NCBI GenBank assembly: GCA_022570795.1
Contig: JAKUDP010000012.1
Location: 868,001-932,000, forward strand
Origin: Sphaerulina vaccinii
Lineage: Eukaryota; Ascomycota; Dothideomycetes; Mycosphaerellales; Mycosphaerellaceae
Direction: 5' to 3'
Length of the DNA stretch: 64,000 nucleotides
Shown here: positions 1-11,733 of the stretch, one piece after another
Layout of the letters: each line of letters starts with the position of its first letter
Position numbering within the stretch: the stretch's first letter is position 1
Program-made: the position numbers and the translations under genes
Notes under the pieces: model-generated
Told to the model about the DNA's origin: nothing
What the model saw: the letters and a program-made list of their open reading frames with translations, nothing else
The model's database searches: none

Positions 1-3000
1 GTTATATAGGCAAAGAGAGATTAAGAGAGTTCTATAAGTACGTACTTAGTATAGAGGTTATAGGGGATATAGAGAAGAACTTAGATAAGCTACGAATAGA
101 AAACTATAAAGTTTGCGCTACTAGTAAAAGTATATATATTTACTTATATATCGAATAATTATAAGAAACAACTCTTTTTAGCTATATTATTATAGATACC
201 TACTTCTTTATAGAGGCGTACGACGGCTCTAAATATATACTTTACTTTATAGACCTTATAATATTATTAGAGTTTGTAGAAGCTACTATATTTAAGAAAG
301 GCAAGACGCTTACTAATATAATTATAAGAGTTATTTAATTAGCTAACTTAATAGATTGCGTTATTATATAGCTTAGTACTAATATAGATTCTATACTAAT
401 TAATTCTTAAAGGATAATAACTAAGTACTTCGAAACTATATTAAGAAATAAGAGTATTTAGTAGATACTAGCTATAAAGGAAGGCTATTACTAATTGCCG
501 GCTAAAACGTATAGCAAACGACTAATTAATACTATATATTGCCTTATATAATAAAGCAACTTTAGTATTAAACTCTGGCCTAAGTATATATATATAGCTA
601 TATATATACTTAATCGATTACTTATACCTAGTAAACGTAGTAGCAAAATACTAATTAAGTTAGTAACTAGATAGAAGCCAAACCTCTTAAACCTCTATAT
701 ATTTAGCTATAAGGCCTATATTTATAAGGTTAGTATAGACTAACCTAAGAAGCTAGAAAAGATACTAGTACAAGCTTATATTAGCTACCTCTATAGCTTT
801 ATTAGTAATAATATATATAGAGTATAGGTACTATCTTAAAAGTATATAATTACTACCTCCTATATATACTTTAATAAGAGGCAGTTCTATCGACTAGGCG
901 ACTTGGACATTGTAGTTGTTATACCTAGCTTATTAGACAATATCGACTTACTTTATATAGATATAGAAAAGGCTATTATAGCTAAGTTATATAATCTCTA
1001 GTTATTAGGTTAATATATAACCGATCTAGTATAACAACTAATTGCAGACACTCTATATAATGCCGATAATTATATATAAGAGCCCTCGGCTAATTAGAGC
1101 CCCGCAAATACCTCTAATAACTCGTAGGTTGCGATAGAAATAGTAGTAAAAGTTATAGAATAGCTATTTCTAGGCAATATACTAACTTTGCTACCTAAGT
1201 AGAATTACCTACAATTCTCGATATAGGAAGATCTTACTCGGAAACGGGAGTACAAAGACGTAGAAGCTCCTTCTAGTATATAGATACTACTACTAGAGGA
1301 GCCCGAACATCCCTATAGTCCCTCTAAAGAGGTAAGAGCGCCTAAGATTAATATTAAGATAATTAATAACAAATTATAGTTTCTATCGAAACGCCTATAT
1401 ATAATAGACTATAGACTATATAGTAATAGTATAGATAAACTAAGGTATAGGGAATACCCTACTACTATACTAGATATAGGACCTCTACTACTACTATCTC
1501 TACTACTACTAATAGATTAAAAGGTAGAACTTACTAGCTCTAAGCTAGTAAGGTATACTATAGACAACCTAGCGCGTATTGTATTAAGTAGATTAAGTAC
1601 TAATAATAATATAATACTACTATTTATAACAAACTACAAAGCTTATACTCTTACCGATATAATATAGCTTAGTATATAATCTAACCTTATATAGCTTTCT
1701 AAGCTATCTTATTATAGTATAACTACAACGCAGAGTCTATAGCTATGTAGCATAGTAGCCTTAATAGTATTAGTAACTATAATAAGCTATAAGTAAGACA
1801 GGCTGTTATACTACTACGATTTGCTACTAGAACTAAGAGGTTAGAAAGCTATAAAGAAATATAAACAAGCTATAGAATTTACTACCGCAGCGCACTTAGA
1901 ATAGAACAAGCTTATAGAAATAAATACCTTTCTATAGGTAGATAAGTTAGAAGTACTAGTAAGTAAATGCAAGCTTCTACCTAGATTGCTATTAACCTAG
2001 GTATTTAAATACAAATTCGATAAATAGTCTTATTATATATAAGACAAGGTACGACTATATATACGTAGCGACCTTTAAGGCACGATATTCGATACTTATA
2101 TAGCTATAGTAATAGTATATATATTCTGCTTCTACTATATATTAGCTACTACCTTTAGAATAGAAATAGAGTAATTTAATATTATTAATATATTTCTTAA
2201 TACCTTACTACCTTATACTATATATATATAGGCGCCTAAGAGGTTTAGATAGAAGAGCAAAGTATTATAGTTGTTACGAGTACTCTATAGCTTTAAAGAA
2301 GCCTCTATATTATAGTAGGCTAAGTTTACTATATTACTTTTAGAGTTTGGCCTATATCTAATACTAGACGTTCTATACCTATACTACGACAATAAGAATA
2401 TACTAGTTTTCTTCTATATAGACAATATTATTATAATCTACTATAAGAAGAATAAGGTATATATATAAGCTTTTAAATAACAACTATTCGAATATTATAA
2501 TATAACTTTATAAGGTAAAGTAAAGTAGTTTCTTAGTATTAAGATCTATAGAGATAGAGCTAAGAAGCTTATATACCTCTCGCAATAGGAGTATATTAAG
2601 TATATAGTACGAAGATTTAGTATTACTCTAGGCGACAAATAGACTAATACGCCTATACCTAAAAATATAGATTAGTCTATACCTAAGAGCTATTATACCG
2701 AGAAATAGCTAGTTTTTAAATACTAATAATATATTAGTTCAATTAACTAGTATACTATTAAAATAAGGCTAGACGTTGCAAAAGCAGCCTCTATACTTAG
2801 TCGTTACTTAGTTAATCTAACAAAAGTACACCTCTAAGCTACAAACTACTATATTTGATACCTCTTGCAAACTAAGCTATTATACTTGGTCTATAGTTAC
2901 TTCAAGGCTTACTTACTATATATATATAGTAATAAGGTACCTCTATTATAATAAGATAGCTTCTTTAGTACCTCTAATACTAGCTTTATAGATTATAGTA

Positions 3001-3626
3001 ACTTTAAAAGCTCTAAGAGCTATATATTCTTTATATTTAGTAGACTAACCTTATAGAAAGCTAGTAAGTAATCGACTATTATAAAAAGTACTACTAAGGC
3101 CGAGCTTACTATACTATTATATACCGGAAGCGAGCTTATTTAGTAGCAATTACTATTTAAACAACTATCTATTATATTTAATAATATACTAACTCTCTAC
3201 TATAATAACTAATAAATAATTTAATTAATAACTAAGAAAGATATAGTTAATAGTAAGCTTCGATATATTAATATATACTAATACTAGCTACGACAAGAGG
3301 TATAGAATAACAAGCTTAATATCGAATATATACTAATATAAAATATACTTATAGACAGCCTTACTAAACTACTTACTATATAATAATAATAGTAGTTTAT
3401 TATATAGCTAGGCCTTTAACTAATACTAACGCCTAATATATAGGAAACAAGCAATACTCGCTTACTAAGTATATACTAAAACGAGTTAGAGAAACTCTCC
3501 TTAGTAGAAATCGATATAATAGTAGATAGTAAGGTAGCTACTAATAGTACCTAGGAATAATAGTATATATCTACTTTAGAAAGGAAGTTAATAGACAACT
3601 ACTATATACTATACTAGCTAAAGGGG
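1..3626 (+). mobile_element. RIP-degraded Ty1/copia retrotransposon, internal 3' part
   Basis: Read through many stop codons, the + strand still shows copia order. A GAG-pre-integrase and integrase-like stretch lies at about 1-750. Reverse transcriptase covers about 1960-2650: the YVDD-type active site survives as Y-I-D-N at 2415-2426, and an FL-S-IKI block follows near 2530. An RNase H-like part lies at about 2880-3140, and a final 'DSLTKLL'-like block near 3355. No frame is open. The base composition is extreme, because CpA and TpG are nearly absent and TpA is everywhere, which is the footprint of repeat-induced point mutation. The 5' end lies outside the window. The element is dead: stops are frequent and the second catalytic Asp of the RT site is replaced by Asn. 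Family assignment rests on motif order and spacing. Confidence 0.88.
3620..3626 (+). other. polypurine tract of the copia element
   Basis: A short purine run (AAAGGGG) directly precedes a TG dinucleotide that begins the putative LTR. This is the expected plus-strand priming site for an LTR retrotransposon read on the + strand. Confidence 0.6.
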
Positions 3627-3782
3627 TGTGTTGCGCGGATAGCCGAAAACACCGAATATAAGCCAAGAATATAAGAAACTAGCCCTCTAGGCTTGTATAG
3701 AGATTTCTTAGATCTTAGCGAGCAATTTAGTATATAGAACGCACTATAGATTGCTTAGAACTATTAGTTGTTGACTCCTACA
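3627..3782 (+). repeat. putative 3' LTR of the copia element
   Basis: It begins TGTGTTG right after the polypurine tract and could end at ...CTCCTACA, giving about 156 bp with TG...CA ends. The 5' LTR is outside the window, so the right border cannot be confirmed by comparison. AT-richness and TpA excess fall off at about this point, which fits an insertion boundary. Confidence 0.5.
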
Positions 3783-4029
3783 CGATCTGATCTATATATT
3801 CCAATATTCATGAAATTGCCAAGTGATTACGTAACTGACTGCCTCGCATCAGGTCGATTGCGTGCTGCATCCTTGCGCCTGCATCACAATGCGAACTCCA
3901 CAGCACGTCCCGAGGATCTACCGTGGCTTGTGCAGCTGGAAGCTCAGCTCAGCTCTTTGCTGATAAGGTCTGCATATACTTACTTCAACTCGTTCACTTC
4001 AGGAGAACCACAAGAAGATCAACAGTGAC

Positions 4030-5402
4030 ATGGCACACTCGGACAAACTGCGAATTGCGATTGTGGGAGCTGGAATCGCAGGACTAGCTGCCGCAATTGG
4101 CCTATCGAAACATGAAGGCATCGACGTTCAGATATACGAACGAGCTAGTCAGCTCCACGAAGTGGGAGCAAGCATTGCTCTTGGTCCAAATGGCATGAGA
4201 AAGTTAGAAAAGCTTGGAGTCACTGAAGCTCTTGAAGATGACTTGGCATTTCGCAATAGCCGGTACCCGATGATTTACAAGTACGACGTCGCAAGACCCT
4301 TTTCCAAGTGAGCTTAACGAAGGCTGACTAGCATAGACACTGGAAGACAAACGAGATGGTATCGTTCGATGAGCACCAAGGCGAGGTTCACTACCGACAT
4401 CGAACGAGTCGATTCTACAGAGTCGATCTCCAGGGTGCGCTTGCTGCGCACATTGACCCAAGCCAAATCCACTTTACGAAAACATTCGCCGACGTTGTGT
4501 CAAATCCGGGATCCAATGAACTCCTGGTATCCTTTACAGATGGCACCTGGATCACAACAGACATCCTTCTCGGCGCAGACGGAATCCACTCAGCTGTTAG
4601 GCGACACTTCGTACCAACATCAGCACCAAAGTGGACAGGTTGGGTAGCGTTCAGATCTGTTTTTGATGCCAAACTCGTAAAGCATATACCCGGGGCACTC
4701 GATGAAGCAGTGCACTGGTGGGGTCACGATCGAACGTTCTTCGCATCGAAGATGGGCAAAGATCTTTACAGCATCGTAGGAGGGAACTACAGTGATCTTG
4801 ATGCACCTGACGCACCTTACAAAGATGCTACATGGAACTCGGAAGGAAGTCTTGAAACACTTAAGGACTTCTATAAGGACTGGCATCCAACAATCAAACA
4901 GCTTATCGAAGCGTCGCCATACATCAAACAATATCCGAACACCTTCGCATCAAGTCTAGACTCCTGGATTCATGGCGATGGTCGGATCACCTATGCAGGT
5001 GATGCAGCTCATGCTCACGGAGGTGCATTTGCAGCTGGAGGCTCTTTGGCATTGGATGATGCTTACGCATTTACTCGAGCCATCTATCACTTCTTCCCTG
5101 AAGGATCACCAAGGAAGCTAAGACGACAGGAGATTTCAGCTGCATTGCGACTGTACGAGAAGACCAGAAAGCCGCATACTGATCGTGTACTGTCTACAGT
5201 ACATGCCAACAATAAGCGAGCTGTCGAACGAATAGGCAAACCGGAGACAGATGAACAGTTGCGGACGAGAATGACGTGTCGGGCTGATAACTCTTGGATA
5301 CATGAGCATGATGTGGATGCAGCGTTTGCGCAGGCTCTCAAGGAAGAAGAGGTAGTAGAATCGCGGGCTGGGGCTGTTCAGGCTGGCCAGGCTAGATTAT
5401 AG
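4030..5402 (+). CDS. FAD-dependent monooxygenase, salicylate-hydroxylase-like
   Basis: Two exons, 4030-4280 and 4337-5402, give 438 aa. The 56-nt intron has donor GTACGA, branch CTGAC and acceptor CATAG. Splicing there restores the family segment 'YKHWKTNE' across the junction. The N-terminal Rossmann motif GAGIAG with the downstream ERA is at residues 14-40. The DG fingerprint (LGADGIHS) is mid-protein, and a GDAAHAHGG flavin-binding block follows. Group A flavoprotein hydroxylases of this type use NAD(P)H and O2 to hydroxylate, and often decarboxylate, small aromatic acids such as salicylate. The true substrate cannot be told from sequence. The start lies only about 250 bp from the dead copia LTR. 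It converges on a second enzyme of the same superfamily at 5846-7138. Confidence 0.88.
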
Positions 5403-5845
5403 TATATTAACAGTCATAGATAGAGGTCAAAATCCCTGTAATGACGAAACAAAAGTCAAAACAATCGTGACGGACTCGAGGCACAGTTGGCCTGTTCGCT
5501 CCACAGGTCTTAGTGGCCTGAGGGCGTGTTAGACCATTAGCGAATCTAGCGTCAAATTCACTGACGACTTACGGGATCGACTACATCCCCCGGCACGATG
5601 GTTGGAGACTTCGGTGAGTTCGTCGTATATGACGGTCAATTCCGAGGGGTCGAGTACGGGCCGAAGACTTAAAGAAATACGTCCACATCTGGGTGAGAAC
5701 TGTACCCACTTCAGAAGAGCTACATCCGAGGAGAGCTCTCTGCATAATGAGACACACTAAGCAGCCAGAGAAGAAGACGGTAAAGAAGCGGTGAGTCTCT
5801 ATTGCCATCGAGACCCCTCAAGACGTCTACTAAGCACTTCCTTAC
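5403..5845. other. convergent intergenic region
   Basis: This separates the 3' ends of the two FAD monooxygenase genes. Only short unconvincing ORFs are present, and I see no other feature. Confidence 0.6.
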
Positions 5846-7138
5846 TCAGGACAACTGCTCATCTAGCAAAGCCTTCACTTTAGCAGCATCAACAGCCATA
5901 TCTCCATCCCTGATCCACTTCAGCCTCCTCTCCGTCTCATCAATCCACTCCTGCAGAGCCTCTCCTTCCAATTTCTGCTCCCAGAGACCAAAGAACCTAT
6001 CACGACCTTCCGTAGAGTAGCGATGAACAGTCGTGAAGCGTGGGACGCGAATCTTCTCGACAGCTTTCAACGCAGCTTTTAGATCTCTTGCTGCTGCAAC
6101 ATGATCGTGCTTCCCAATGTGCGCAAGTGCCTCAGCTAACACATAAGCATCCTCTAGAGCTTGACCGGCTCCAGCGCCTTGGTGCGGAGGTATACTATGT
6201 GCTCCATCTCCAATAAGGATTACAAGACCATCCACGAAAGACTCTGGATGCTGTACATGCTGAAAAGTCGCCCAGAACGCTGGATCTTGATCGAACAATG
6301 CCAATATCTTGTGAGCTCGTGGTCCCCAGGCTTTGAAATCTTCCTTGAAATGAGCGCCTTGGTTAGGTAGAATCCATTCTGGACGGTTCCATTCCTGTCC
6401 TGGTCTAGTCGTCCATGCTCCACAGTTCATTTTCGTGCCTCCGGACACTGGATAGGTGATCAAGTAGCCTCCAGGTGTGAGTGTCAGAGTGCTGTGTCGT
6501 GCGCTATCTCCTACGGCTTCTATGGCTTTCTCGATAGGGATTACTGCTCTGTAACAGCCACTTTGGCTGAATACTGGTTTGCTGAGTGGGTTTTCTGCGC
6601 CGAACATGCAAGAGCGGACTTTGCTGTGAATGCCGTCGCAGCCTACGAGGATGCTTGCTGTTTCTGAAGTCCCGTCTGAGAATCTCAATTCAACGTGGTC
6701 TCCAGTCTGCTCATAGGACTCGAGTCGCTTGTTAAACCTGGCGGTTTCCACTCCCATCTCCTCGGCAAGCAAAGCGAGAATCTCCTGACGATGAAAAGTC
6801 ATGTTTCCCGTAGGTGGAGCCATGATCCTATGGAAGACTTCGCCATCTTCGTGGCCCTCCCAAGCCGCTCCGTAGCGTAAGTCCATCCAGACATTCTCGT
6901 TCGGTACAGGGTTTCTTGTGGCCAGTTTGTAGACTTTCTCGCCTAGAGATGGGTCGATCAGGCCGAGTGAGCGCACACCTGATGGGCCTAAGTTGATGCC
7001 AGCTCCAATCTCTGTGAATGACTTTCCGCGCTCGTAGAGTGTGAAGGGCACGCCTCGTCGCTTGAGGGCTATGCCGAGGGAGATGCCACCTAGGCCGCCG
7101 CCTGCTATGGCCACGCTGAAGGGTTGTTGTGCTGCCAT
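5846..7138 (-). CDS. FAD-dependent monooxygenase, salicylate/3-hydroxybenzoate hydroxylase-like
   Basis: An intronless ORF of 430 aa starting MAAQQPFSVAIAGGG. The dinucleotide-binding motif GGGLGG is at residues 13-18, with the acidic YERGKSF end of the second strand near 35-41. The DG motif (VGCDGIHSKVR) is near 165-175. The GD motif (IGDGAHSIPPHQGAGAGQALEDA) is near 310-335. Order and length match class A aromatic hydroxylases acting on salicylate or hydroxybenzoates with NAD(P)H and O2. It lacks the large C-terminal thioredoxin-like domain found in the phenol hydroxylase at 36541-38500. It faces the related gene at 4030-5402. The two proteins differ clearly in sequence, so this is not a recent tandem duplicate. 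Confidence 0.9.
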   Translation of the reverse strand: MAAQQPFSVAIAGGGLGGISLGIALKRRGVPFTLYERGKSFTEIGAGINLGPSGVRSLGLIDPSLGEKVYKLATRNPVPNENVWMDLRYGAAWEGHEDGEVFHRIMAPPTGNMTFHRQEILALLAEEMGVETARFNKRLESYEQTGDHVELRFSDGTSETASILVGCDGIHSKVRSCMFGAENPLSKPVFSQSGCYRAVIPIEKAIEAVGDSARHSTLTLTPGGYLITYPVSGGTKMNCGAWTTRPGQEWNRPEWILPNQGAHFKEDFKAWGPRAHKILALFDQDPAFWATFQHVQHPESFVDGLVILIGDGAHSIPPHQGAGAGQALEDAYVLAEALAHIGKHDHVAAARDLKAALKAVEKIRVPRFTTVHRYSTEGRDRFFGLWEQKLEGEALQEWIDETERRLKWIRDGDMAVDAAKVKALLDEQLS

Positions 7139-8413
7139 GATCTTGTTCGACAGAGTCGACAGCCTTTCAGTTTTTCGCCGAGTTGTGCGTGAGCAAGAGA
7201 AGCATGCACAGGCACAATGCCTGGATTCTCGGTCTTACTTGTAGCGATCAGGTCAATCACTAGGAGCGGATGTTCGCATGAAAGTTCGGATCTTGTGGTA
7301 TGTGGCTTGTTATCATCGAGTTGGCAAATCTTGAACACTCTTCCACAGCAGTGGATACCACAACAACAATATACCAGACCTTGCTTGCTAATGGTCTCGG
7401 CTAGTGTGCGGCTGATGATGCAGTTGTCAGCGAGTATGGAGGCCTAAAGAGTCAGATAAAGGAGGATTCAGTCGTGCCCAAATGGAGCTATGCATCTTCA
7501 TATGCGGTACTCGTACCGCGACCAATTCGACCGCAGGACGCGGCACGGTGACCCAGTTGATGATGCATGCCCTATTAACAGGCGAAAGAGGAGCAGTTGA
7601 GGTTGGAAGATAGGCGAAGCTTACGAAGCATACGGCAGACTTTGCTGGGCATGGAGACAGAACCAGGGTGTGCCAAACACAAGATAGAAGTCTCCGAGCT
7701 CAAGCCATTCCATAGCTGGCTATGGAGCTGCGAGCGAGTCCTTAGGCCTGCTAGAACCGCAAGTAGGGAAGTGATCTTAGAGTGGCCCATACCACTATCG
7801 GTGCGGTGAAGTACCAGAAAGCAGTAGGAGTAAGTGAAAGCAAAAGCCTCCGCGCTCAACAAAAATTTGTAGCTCGAATGCTCGAATTTACGGATAAGTG
7901 GTTTTAAGCTAGCGGCGGCCGTTCCCGGCCGCTGTCATTGGTCAGAATCAGCCGTAAGTGAGGTTATGCTGACCCCGAGGTCCCCGAATAGTTGTATTGT
8001 GTTATGCTGCTAAATAATGAGCTTCTCCACCTTTCTTCGCACCACATGTTCCACGACGTCGAGCAGCAGATTCATCTCACCACCCAAGGATATCTCTGGT
8101 CACGAGCGAGCACTAAGGCAAGGCACTGCATCTGCAGGCCTGCTAAGTCAAGCATCAGCTATACCGACGACTTACTGTCTTGCCACTAGACCAAGGACGA
8201 CCATTGGTAAAGATGGAAGGTGCAGAATGAATATCAACCTCAACTCATGGCTCCACCAAATACGAAAGAGATCCGGAAATCTCCCTCAAGTTTGAATCAA
8301 CAACTTGCTTCCAGGGTATATCGAACCACCTCATATGCATAAGTTACTCTGTACAAAGATTTTGTGTGCAAACATTTCACCAAGCCATCCATCATATCGT
8401 CGTCCTGTCAGAA
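7139..8413. other. intergenic region, promoter of the minus-strand FAD monooxygenase
   Basis: About 1.3 kb between the start of the FAD monooxygenase and the end of the XlnR gene. Small ORFs occur in all frames but lack codon or family signal. The one structured element is a CGG/CCG palindrome at 7915-7932. Confidence 0.55.
7915..7932. promoter_or_regulatory. perfect CGG-rich inverted repeat
   Basis: A 7-bp arm GCGGCCG is separated by four bases from its exact complement CGGCCGC. CGG/CCG triplets are typical half-sites for fungal Zn2Cys6 regulators, so this may be an operator-like site. It lies about 780 bp upstream of the FAD monooxygenase start. Function is inferred from base pairing only. 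Confidence 0.25.
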
Positions 8414-11393
8414 TCATAATGCAAGACCTTGCCCATCGCCCGTCCATCTATACAAAGATAAAACTTCTCGCCTTCGCAGCTGTTGTTCGCCGAAATCTTC
8501 AACTGATCGTCCTCGGACTTGCATTAGTGCTGAGCGCATCACTTTGCGGAAGTTGCGCTGCGAAGTAGCATTAGCAATGTGACTACAGTAGTGGGTGAAG
8601 AGAAAATGTTAGGCGACTTACCTGATACTCAGTATTGAGCGTCACAACGCAAGCTTCGTGAGCTCTCACAATCGTCTCGCATGCCTTCACAACATTCGGA
8701 CTTGCTTCCGCGCCGAGCTTGTCTGCAATGAGGAGCAGGAGGAAACTGCCTTGTAAGAGATATATGCCGAAGAAGAATGGCATGAAGGAAATATCAGGAT
8801 CGTAGTCGAGGATGTCGTTGATGGCTTCAGCGGCAGAGACGGCATGGCCAGTGGCTGAGATGAACGACTGCGATGATATCCACAAATCATTGTCGTCTAG
8901 CAGAGAGATTGGGTCCCACTTTCCATTGAGTAGAATGTGCATAGTGTGCATGAGGTGAGTGCCGTATGCTACCACAATCTTGGTCTGTAAAGTAGCTTCG
9001 GTCATGCGCTGTTGATTCGAGTTGGACGTCCCGACTGAGTGCGGGCTCGTGATGTCTTGCGCCCCATCGTTACCGTTCGTGGTGTCTTTGGGTTCCGTAG
9101 CTGCCAGGTTGCGAGCCTCAAATTCCCTTAGACTTCTTCCATAGGCTTCCAACTGCCGCGATATTTCCGCAACCTGCTCATCCCAGCCGGAGCTGTTCTT
9201 GAAGAACATGCCAAAGCGAGGGTGATTCCGAGCTTGATTCAGATCGACAATCTCGCCAAGTATAGTCATAAGTGGCAAGAAGAACCCAAACAGGTTGTGA
9301 CCTGTACACTCGAAGCTTGGTCCGCGCCGTCGGAAATGGCCAGACTCTGTCTGTTTCTCGGCAGGATAGTACTCGCCCATTTGCCATATCGCCTCGTGAT
9401 CTGGCTGCAGGAGTCCCTCGCATTCAACATCCAGCAGGAAGAGCGGCTTGTTATAGCACAGCGACAAGTGTCTGTCGACACTATAGAGTAGCCACCATAT
9501 TCGTCTGCGCTCTTCTCGCTCCTCTTCAGAGACGTATCCTGGCTGACTCGTAGGATGAGTACCATTAGTGCCTGCTTCGCCGGTAGCTTCTGCTTCAGCC
9601 TCAGGTCCATCTGGATTCTCAGGATTAGGTGGCAGTTCTCGTCCAAGTTTCATCTCTCTTGCTAAAGACCATGCAGCATTCCACCACCTGAGACTTGCGG
9701 CTTTGTACTCACTCGCTGACACCACAGTCGCGAGATGGATGTAAGTTGCCACATCGTCGAGCGCAGCACTTGCGCCTGGGTTGCCGTCTTCCATACCGTG
9801 TGCTTGACCCGGTAGTGTCACACCGAAACCGCCAAGAGCCACTCCATTGATCACAGTGTTGCCTCCGTACGCCTGTGCGCCATCGATTGGCGTATGTACA
9901 AGTGGCTTGAGTAGGCTCACTGTCAACTCAAGTAGCTTCTGGCAGGTCTTGCCTCTTGCCGATGGTGCAGAAGTCAGGAATGCAGACTCACTTGTCTGAG
10001 CAGCCACCCAGAGCATGCTTGCAAGTAGCGCAGGACTGCATGGCCGGGGATTCGCTGAGCGCAGGAATGATCGCTTACGGAAGATGTAGCTTATCACATA
10101 TGGCGATTGTGGTTGCATGAACGCTTGAGACGAACTGGCAAAGTACAGGTCCAGTAAGTCACATGCCAGTCCTATTGGTATTATGGCAGAGATGTGAGGT
10201 AACAGTGGCCGCAGTACGGGATATCGTAGAGTCTGACTAGGCGGCTGAGGCTGCATATGAGGATATAATGCGCCAGTCGGTGATGGCAAGTTGAGCCAAC
10301 TAGGAGACCCAGCGATCGGAGACTGCCGAAGGAAGTTCGCAGACATGGGCGACCCGCTGATGTGGTAGGAATGGTTAGCCATGCCTTGTTGGCTGTTCGG
10401 CGAAGGCACTCCGTACGGACTCTCGCCATAGCCTGTGATAGTGCCCCCTTGAATCATGGAGTGCGGCATACCTCCTGGTCCGGAGTGGAGGATGTTATGA
10501 CCAGTGACGGACGTGCCAGCGCCTGTATGTAGAATGCTGCGATGATAGTCATCAATGCTTCCATATTCGCCCATGCCCACTGACATGCTGCGGTTCTCAT
10601 GCATAGGCGCAACTGGGACTCGAGGTGTCGAAAGTGATGTATGGTCGTTCGGTATAGATCTCTGATGCATGCCATTCGTATGAGGAATACCATTGTCTGT
10701 AACGCTTCCTCCAGATGGTTCCATATTCGGTCGTCCCAGCATAGCATGCATATTGGGCTGGCTAGTCATGCTGTTTGACCTTGGCGGAGGCAATTGTGGC
10801 TGCTGAAAGTCTGCGCTGGCACGTTTGCGCTTTAACCCATTCTCCATCTGCGGTCGAGGCGCAATAGCTGCATCTTCTGGAGCCCTTCCAGTATCCGACT
10901 TTGGACTGCTATCCTCTCCGGCGGCAGCGGAGGCTTGTTGCGCTGCAATGTCCTTTCTCGAAGCTTTGCCTCTCTTCTTCCGCTCCCGCGCATACTCGCA
11001 TGTGAGACCAAACTCGACACAATGCGCGCATGGATGTTGGCCATCACACTTCGTCCTGAGCTGATTGCATTGATCGCATGCGCGACTGATCCTTCGCCTT
11101 ACAGGTTGTCCATTGGAACCAGTCTTGCCACCCTTCGCAGCATTGCCTTCGTCTTCCCGCCCAGCGTCCTCTCCGCCTCCACTCCCGTTGCTATAGCTGT
11201 GCCTATGCTTTATCTCTGGCGTTGCGCCATTGAGTGGATGTCCTTGCTGTTGCTGCATCTGCTGCATAGCATACTGCGATCCCTCTGCGAGCGCATCCAA
11301 TCCCGGAGTATGCTGATGCTGCAGCATTGGACTCTGTGTGACACTGTTCCCTCTTCCAAAGCTGTTCGAGTATTGACTACTCGAAGACAGCAT
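8414..11393 (-). CDS. xlnR: XlnR/Xyr1-type zinc-cluster activator of (hemi)cellulase genes
   Basis: Exon 1 is 11393-8622 and exon 2 is 8557-8414, giving 971 aa. The 64-nt intron (GTAAGT...CAG) interrupts the C-terminus. The second exon restores the family's ending, including [11 protein letters not shown] and LYRWTGDG. The Zn2Cys6 cluster has cysteines at residues 106, 109, 116, 122, 125 and 132 (C-x2-C-x6-C-x5-C-x2-C-x6-C), flanked by the XlnR-specific [18 protein letters not shown] context. A fungal-specific transcription factor domain fills the middle. In Aspergillus and Trichoderma this protein activates xylanase and often cellulase and D-xylose pathway genes upon xylose signalling, in the nucleus. 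The N-terminus is Q- and S-rich. A reading that ignores the intron would lose the last 47 residues and add 12 false ones. Confidence 0.95.
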
Positions 11394-11450
11394 TTTTCGC
11401 GTTCGGCATTCGTCTCGGTGGTCTCACGATCAGCTCATCCAAGTGCTGCG

Positions 11451-11476
11451 CTGCTGCTGCTGCTGCTGCTGCTGCT
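11451..11476. repeat. CTG/CAG trinucleotide microsatellite
   Basis: About eight and a half consecutive CTG units lie 60-80 bp upstream of the xlnR start codon, probably in its 5' leader. Length polymorphism between strains is likely for such a tract. Confidence 0.8.
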
Positions 11477-11619
11477 ACCAGCACTTCCTCCTGCGCGTGG
11501 ACATATGGTATGATATGCTCAAACGAACGGTGTGAAGGGAGCTCCACAGGTCGTCATATCTTGTGCATATAAAATGAACGAAGAAGGATGCAAACATGGT
11601 ACAGCAATACGATCCTCTA

Positions 11620-11733
11620 CTCCGCTATATCCACCCTGCATCGAGACCGCCTGCTGGCTGCACTCCCCGCTAGAACTGGAGAAGAAAACAAGCCAAACCG
11701 CTTCTGGTGTGGTGATGTTGCATCGGTCTGGGG
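11620..11733. promoter_or_regulatory. three CreA-like (SYGGRG) sites upstream of xlnR
   Basis: CTCCGC at 11620-11625 and CCCCGC at 11665-11670 read as GCGGAG and GCGGGG on the gene's strand complement. CTGGGG lies at 11728-11733. Carbon catabolite repression of xlnR/xyr1 by CreA/Cre1 is known in Aspergillus and Trichoderma. The consensus is short, so chance matches are expected. Confidence 0.25.

Noticed and set aside
3768..4028. 86-codon + ORF ending just before the first FAD monooxygenase
   Set aside because: It begins inside the LTR and has no family signal. It is most likely 5' leader sequence.
4308..4336. 29-nt intron alternative in the first FAD monooxygenase (donor GTGAGC at 4308)
   Set aside because: It is in phase but too short for spliceosomal introns. 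Donor GTACGA at 4281 gives 56 nt and a better match to the family.
10935..11513. 192-codon + ORF antisense to xlnR
   Set aside because: A shadow frame over the strongly supported xlnR exon, with no motif.
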